NCBI GenBank assembly: GCA_037178855.1
Contig: JASJZC010000006.1
Coordinates: forward strand, 6,696,001-6,760,000
Source of the DNA: Oscheius sp. JU75
Taxonomy: Eukaryota; Nematoda; Chromadorea; Rhabditida; Rhabditidae
Length of the DNA: 64,000 nt
Reading direction: 5' to 3'
Part shown: positions 59,430 to 64,000 of the stretch, in pieces
How the letters are laid out: the number at the start of each line of letters is the position of its first letter
Numbering within the stretch: the first letter of the stretch is position 1
The notes under the pieces: generated by a model
Told to the model about the DNA's origin: nothing
The model's database searches: none
Seen by the model: the letters and a program-made list of their open reading frames with translations, nothing else
Made by a program: the position numbers and the translations under genes

Positions 59430-60027
59430 TTATTTGCGGCCCCATCCAAGCCTTCTGAATCGATCAAAAGCAGCTTGATTTGGAATGTGAAGAGCTGTGA
59501 CCAGGGGGTCCTTATCTACTGTCACAGGCAGCTGACATTGCACTGGTGAGAAGAAACAGTTGCGGTATTTGACACTGTCTCCACCTTCTTGTCTATTTTT
59601 AGCAGCCATGGCATCCAGAAGAGGAAGCTTTCGACGAAGACGATTTTGTGCCCAGTATCTGAAACAAACTTCCGTCAGGTGAACTCTTATATCGCACCCC
59701 TCTAAATCTTTTCGCATGCTTTCCGCTCAGACCAGGATTAGAGACAGTCAGGGAAAAGTCGAGAAAAGTAGATGGGGGTGAGTCACAGAGCAGAAACTGT
59801 ACGAGATCCTTCACTTCTTGTCCCCCAAACTCGTCTCGGGCCACATAATTCCAAAGATGGTTTTGAGGAAGGAGTTGGTGCGTGGCATACAATATCAGGA
59901 CATGGACTCACCTCGCAATAGGATTTATCTCCTTGACTAGTCTGAACCTGTCTTCCAGTTGTCCTTCTACCGTCACCATTACCGCCAAGGTGACTATCGC
60001 TAGGGAGAAGAAGAGTGTCTGTTGCAT
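59430..60027 (-). CDS. Neuropeptide precursor with allatostatin-C-like cyclic peptide (114 aa)
   Basis: Exons 59912-60027 and 59430-59658 joined in phase 2. Signal peptide MQQTLFFSLAIVTLAVMVTVEGQ. After a basic site (NRLRRK) and a spacer comes KYRNCFFSPVQCQLPV. The insect allatostatin-C signature is YRQCYFNPISCF. Both have Y-R-x-C-aromatic-F-x-P-x-x-C with six residues between the cysteines, so a single disulphide ring is expected. Allatostatin-C peptides are secreted and act on somatostatin-type GPCRs. The ring lies about 38 residues from the C-terminus, followed by VDKDPLVTALHIPNQAAFDR and a basic end RRLGWGRK, in which WGRK could be an amidation site. The intron is 253 nt; a longer minus frame inside it is spurious. 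Unusual in that no clear dibasic pair directly flanks the ring. Confidence 0.7.
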
Positions 60028-61225
60028 ACTGAAAAATATAGGAACTGATTCAATGTTATCACTCTCGAGGACCCAAGAGGGCCAGAAAAAGAGTCGGGAT
60101 GAGACATGTGAGGGGGAAATGTAGGTCATTAAAACCGACGAAGTTGACGTTATACTAGGTGGGAAAAGTGTGAGTGCACAAGTACTCCTTGAGGATAATT
60201 CAGTTTTCAGGGAGGAAATGACGAGACTTTTTAATATTCAAGTTTCAGAACGAAGAACAACAGATTTGAGATCAAGCTCTGACTGTTCTTTGACTAGAAC
60301 AGACATCAGTTCGAAAAAAAGACGTCTGAAGTTTGGGGCATAAAGACCCCTTGTTACGCTTACCGCAACCTGGGAAAGGGATACTTCGAGAGTATGAGTA
60401 AAGCTTGAACACTGGAATTGGAGCAATTGAGAACAGAACTGTTGGTAACTGAGGTGGCAGATGGAAGATCACGTGTTCAATTTTGAAGTTGGACAATTAA
60501 GTTTTGATTTCACAATATTTTAAAAAGTTAACGTTGCTTTTCGCGCTCCGTTTCCTATATGCACAATATGACTTGTTGTTGTTGTTCTACGCTACATTTG
60601 CAGAGAAGGTTGATGCTACAAAATCTGTTCCAAAAGATACTCATGGGCTAGCAGAGGGACTGTAAAAAGGGCGTGATTGTCCATTGAGAAGAAGTGATTC
60701 TCAACCGATTAAAGATTCGAAGGCGGAGCCAGGCACCATCCTTCCAAGATCATTTCTCGCACAGCAATCCTAATATAGCGAGATTAGAAGGCGAAAAGCT
60801 AGCAGACATGGTGAACATTTTGTGCGGAGATACTTTGATTTCCGAGCTACTCACGCAATTCCAATTCAACTGGAAAGTATGGAAATTACGCAAGATACGA
60901 TGACTTGTTTGAAAAAAAGAGGCAATTCCTTTAATCCAGTTATTTATAGAATGACAGAATCCTTTCTAAGACAACATGCAAAAGCTGCCTGAGTAATCTA
61001 CCTTATAATCATAAACCCCAATGTGTTTGAGTTTCCCGCCAAAATTTGAAAAATTACGCAAAACTGCATCAATGACATTTTCGACAGAAAGTTATGGTTT
61101 AGTACTTTTCGCTAATTTTGACCCAAACAGACAACGAGGGCGACTGCCGAAGGCAACTAGCTCGAAGATGTATGGTTCTACCACCTAAGGTCATCGGAAA
61201 TCTAACTTCTCCCTATCTGCTTATC
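60028..61225. other. Gene-poor region, left part
   Basis: About 1.2 kb upstream of the neuropeptide gene. Short frames only (for example 60694-60903), none with splice or family support. Confidence 0.5.
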
Positions 61226-61452
61226 CCTAGATCGAACCAAAGTGAAGCAAATCGGTCTTGCCACAAAACTATATGTGGTACTGTAATCATCCTGGTTCGG
61301 CCATTAATGTCACTTTTGACCAGAATGAAGAAAACTCTGCCCGTGTTCTGTTAAATTCCAAACGTCATTCCTTTTTCGATCTTTCTTCTCTTCTCAGCCT
61401 GATTCAGTCTATACTCGTTCTGTTTCTTGTACTCAGGAGCAGTGAGTCGTGA
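61226..61452 (+). CDS. Possible terminal exon of a small membrane protein
   Basis: An open stretch reads NYMWYCNHPGSAINVTF, then ENSARVLLNSKRHSFFDLSS and a hydrophobic span LLSLIQSILVLFLVLRS to a stop near 61450. A Cys/Asn-rich ectodomain end followed by a C-terminal span recalls BK-channel beta or TipE-type subunits, but the match is weak. Upstream exons could not be joined in phase, so this may be a fragment or not a gene. Confidence 0.22.
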
Positions 61453-61926
61453 AACTAATGACAGTACATTGGTCAAAACACGGAGGACGTCCTTCCTCCC
61501 TCAAGAATATTCAAAGTCAAACACATTACGTGTTGTCCAGTCAAGCTTAATGATCTGCTAATTTAGTCTAAAAAAGTATAGTTTAAGATAACCAAAACAC
61601 AGAGAAGGGATTAGATTGGAAGAGGGTTTCGGAAACAGTGACGTCTTATTTTTTGGAGAAGGAAGTAAACACGGTTAAGCTTTAGTTGTTCCGTTTTTTT
61701 TTCATAAATAGTTCTACGAAGCAAATCCTGTTACGCACGGAATCTGATCAAAAGGATTCGGAAGGGATCAAGTATGCTAGAGAGAAGGTGTTTGGATCAA
61801 CAGAGAGCGAGAAAAACAGGGATACAGTAGAATTACGGGGATAGAGATAGCCAAGTCTCTTGGAGCAAATAAAAAGAACACTGGCTACCTTAACACAAAG
61901 GTAATTAAATTTGAAATGGAGAGCCG
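61453..61926. other. Intergenic
   Basis: About 470 bp with no recognised feature. Confidence 0.5.
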
Positions 61927-62216
61927 ATGGAGCCGCCGAAGATTGTAGAAGAGGAAAGGCTGGTGAACAAGACGCAATCGACTGTGTTGAAGCAGCACAG
62001 CGTGAAGAGCAACAAGAAGACGAAGAAACTGCTGCCGGTACAGCCGACGGCGGACAACGACGCGGGTGGCTACGAGAATGTCCAGGACATGGACGAGGAG
62101 GAATTGGCCAAAATCGCCGCACAGGCAAAGTGAGTCCCTCGAAGAACAGCTATGCATCTTATCTTTATCTCTTTCTCGCCAGGCTCATCAATGAAGATTT
62201 ATTTTGTGCTAGTTAG
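61927..62216 (+). CDS. Small charged protein (78 aa), unrecognised
   Basis: Exons 61927-62129 and 62183-62216 joined through a clean GTGAGT...TCGCCAG intron, in phase. The start MEPPKIVEEERLVNK is fixed by an in-frame stop just upstream. A Lys/Ser-rich middle (KQHSVKSNKKTKKLL) and acidic DMDEEELAKIAAQAKLINED, likely helical, then a short end FCAS. No signal peptide or membrane span. Codon use is GC-rich compared with the flanks, which supports coding. Function unknown; further 5' exons cannot be excluded. Confidence 0.5.
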
Positions 62217-63460
62217 GCTGAGGAGATAAGAAAGACAGGGAGGTAACAGTAGTTTCACCAGGAACCTAGTGAAGCAGGAAGTTTCGCGGCGCTTGAACAC
62301 AATTTGCTCTTACACAGTAATACGTATGCCATATAAACCAATAAGATTTGTTTATGAAACGGAGAACGTCAGCTTGACTAACGGATTCGTAACTTGATAA
62401 CGCAAAAAACATGCAAGTTCATAATTTCTTCCGGTATTGTCTGGCCGCACAGATCGGATAGATTCCTAACTACGGTACGTTCTCTACTGCTCTAGAATAT
62501 TCAAGAACTACTGGATTTTCTTCCAACTGGCTTATTTTTTACCTTCCAGTTACCGTCCCAAAATGTCTGCCTTTCAAAAAGAGCAAGGACTACTATAGAT
62601 TCGCCCAGTAAACTCCCATGACTGTACAGTATTCTTTGTATTCATCACATGACAAAGAACAGACTACATTGCCTAGATGACTGTCCAGACTGTTACGGTC
62701 TTATAAATTCCAGATGCGGTAGACAGGATAGGAGGGGATACAGCTTGACAGACCAAAGTAACAATTAGGCGGGCTAACAGGCAGGACGTGGGACAGGAAC
62801 ATAGTACTAGCTAAAACTATCGTAGGCGGATAATGTCATGTAATCCAGTAAGGAAGTGATGAGGAACATTGGACTAGAGTGGGTTAAATCGACCTTATAA
62901 GCAGATGTGTCTAAAACTTGAAAAAAGACATAGTTGAAGCAGCAATACCATGCAATTTCGCGCATAGGTCAGAGTATATATTAGCAGGCGTTGACTTGAT
63001 GTCATTTATTGAGGGTGTCCATAAAAATGGGAAATTCATTAGTTCTGCAGATGGGACCTTCAAAATAACCCGGGGATCCTCCCTTTTGAAGCCGCTTCGT
63101 CTTAGCCGCTCTTTGGTGTTGACTGTTGAAGCTTCGAGAAGGATCGTGATCTCTGTTAGGAAGGAAAAAATGTGAACAGATTGTTGTTTCGTCGCTGCGT
63201 CAATGGTTACTAGACCTGCTCATAATGGAGCAATATAATTAGAGAGTAATCGGGTGAACACGGTCATGTTTTGACTCTGAGGAAAACCAAGTCAAAGTGT
63301 TCTCTGTGCGGAGGAGCTTTTTCCTCACTGAAGCGTATTAGGAACTTTTCTGAAACTCGAAGGAAGTCACATAGACAAGAGGAAGGTCATAGAATTTGAG
63401 TGACAGGGTGATCAAACTTTTTTGGAAGGTCCTGTGATCGGAGATACCCTAAGATTTGAA
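62217..63460. other. Intergenic
   Basis: About 1.25 kb. A 258-nt open frame at 62918-63175 has no signal peptide, splice support or family, and was not called. Confidence 0.45.
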
Positions 63461-63755
63461 ACGGTATGACCTTCTTTTATCTGTTATAGGTTTTCTTGAT
63501 AGCGATCCAGTAAACAACGATACGGAAGAGCTGTGTTCCAAGGAAATGACATACTTCCGTCGTACATCCTGTCCCTGTCGTCTGGAAACTATTTTTGGGA
63601 AAGCGTGGGTTCCATATCTGTTTTCTTTCAACCGTGCATCCTAAAACCCTAAAAATATCTCCAAAATATGTGGGTGACAGTGCCATGGGGTGCCCCGTAC
63701 TCTCACCAATCTTCAATGGTCATCACGTCAAGTGCCGTCGCCAATCAGCAAAACT

Positions 63756-63992
63756 TTATCCCTGGCCGACTGTTTGGCTTAAAGTTAATACCAAACAGCT
63801 GATCCGAGGCTCCGTGCCAGTATGAGCATCCGGAAGATTGCCAAAAGTCAGCTGGTTTGGGGAGATCAGACACGGCTTGACGTCAAGTAGCTTGAGGACA
63901 ACATCACTCATTTCCCTCATGTATATTTGGCTTTCGAAAAGGAGCTGATCCGGACCAGTGATTGGGATCAGAAGAAAAAGAATAAGAATCAT
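63756..63992 (-). CDS. Possible first exon of a secreted protein at window edge
   Basis: The frame starts MILILFLLIPITGPDQLLFE, a plausible signal peptide, and continues REMSDVVLKLLDVKPCLISP. Further minus-strand open stretches at 63450-63720 (with a possible TTTCCAG acceptor near 63583) may belong to the same gene, but I could not join them in phase. Confidence 0.3.
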   Translation of the reverse strand: MILILFLLIPITGPDQLLFESQIYMREMSDVVLKLLDVKPCLISPNQLTFGNLPDAHTGTEPRISCLVLTLSQTVGQG

Positions 63993-64000
63993 AAAACAGG

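Noticed and set aside
59599..59892. Open minus frame of about 97 codons inside the neuropeptide intron
   Set aside because: Exons 60027-59912 and 59658-59430 join directly in phase; the frame between has no acceptor in the right place.
62918..63175. 85-codon frame MKKDIVEAAIPCNF
   Set aside because: Isolated, no recognised domain, no acceptor or polyadenylation signal nearby.

Overview
The window is nuclear DNA from a compact animal genome, almost certainly a nematode. The evidence is: a supplementary-type nuclear receptor DNA-binding domain (HFGAEACRACAAFFRRS); introns mostly 36-60 nt with TTTCAG-type acceptors; AG acceptors sitting 0-2 nt before several start codons, as expected for spliced-leader addition; and closely spaced same-strand housekeeping genes that look like operons. 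The presence of OGG1, and about six GC-AG introns among roughly 165, suggest a lineage other than Caenorhabditis. All gene models were read by hand from exon phase and family conservation. No search was run.

Layout. 1-0.8 kb: 5' part of a nuclear receptor (minus). 1.5-2.5 kb: first member of an unrecognised secreted-protein family. 2.9-8.5 kb: polycystin-2 and a GLUT-like sugar transporter. 8.8-15.9 kb: four more members of the secreted family. One of them is a 761-residue mucin with a furin site and a von Willebrand A domain inserted into the family domain. 15.9-22.6 kb (minus): UAP56, TMEM268, PSTK and OGG1 in transcription order, a likely operon. 23.3-30.4 kb (plus): STAG cohesin, EMC10, MED30 and MRPS28, with gaps of 167-193 bp, a likely operon. 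31.3-33.1 kb: phosphoglycerate kinase with an extra upstream coding exon. 33.3-34.3 kb: LAPTM-like four-span protein (minus). 36.6-39.3 kb: acid sphingomyelinase. 39.8-42.7 kb: SF3B6, MRGBP and SYF2. 43-47.3 kb: three PMP3-type 57-residue membrane proteolipids. 47.4-54.3 kb (minus): NAPE-PLD and the HECT ligase UBE3C. 55-58 kb: WDR74 and an SLC35F3/F4-type transporter, tail to tail. 59.0 kb: tRNA-Leu(UAA). 59.4-60.0 kb: a short precursor carrying an allatostatin-C-like cyclic peptide. 60-64 kb is gene-poor, with one small two-exon gene and a few unresolved exons.

The most novel material is the five-gene secreted family at 1.5-15.9 kb. Members share a Cys at or near the signal-peptide cleavage site, a Trp in the N-terminal half (PPA-W-T in several), a beta strand ending T-x-T-G, a terminal W-containing helix, and intron positions. 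Three upstream regions also share a CGTAAAA promoter element and a TATA box. Other notable points are OGG1 in a nematode, recurrent GC donors, the putative allatostatin-C precursor, the N-terminally extended PGK frame, and a diverged repeat shared by two introns.
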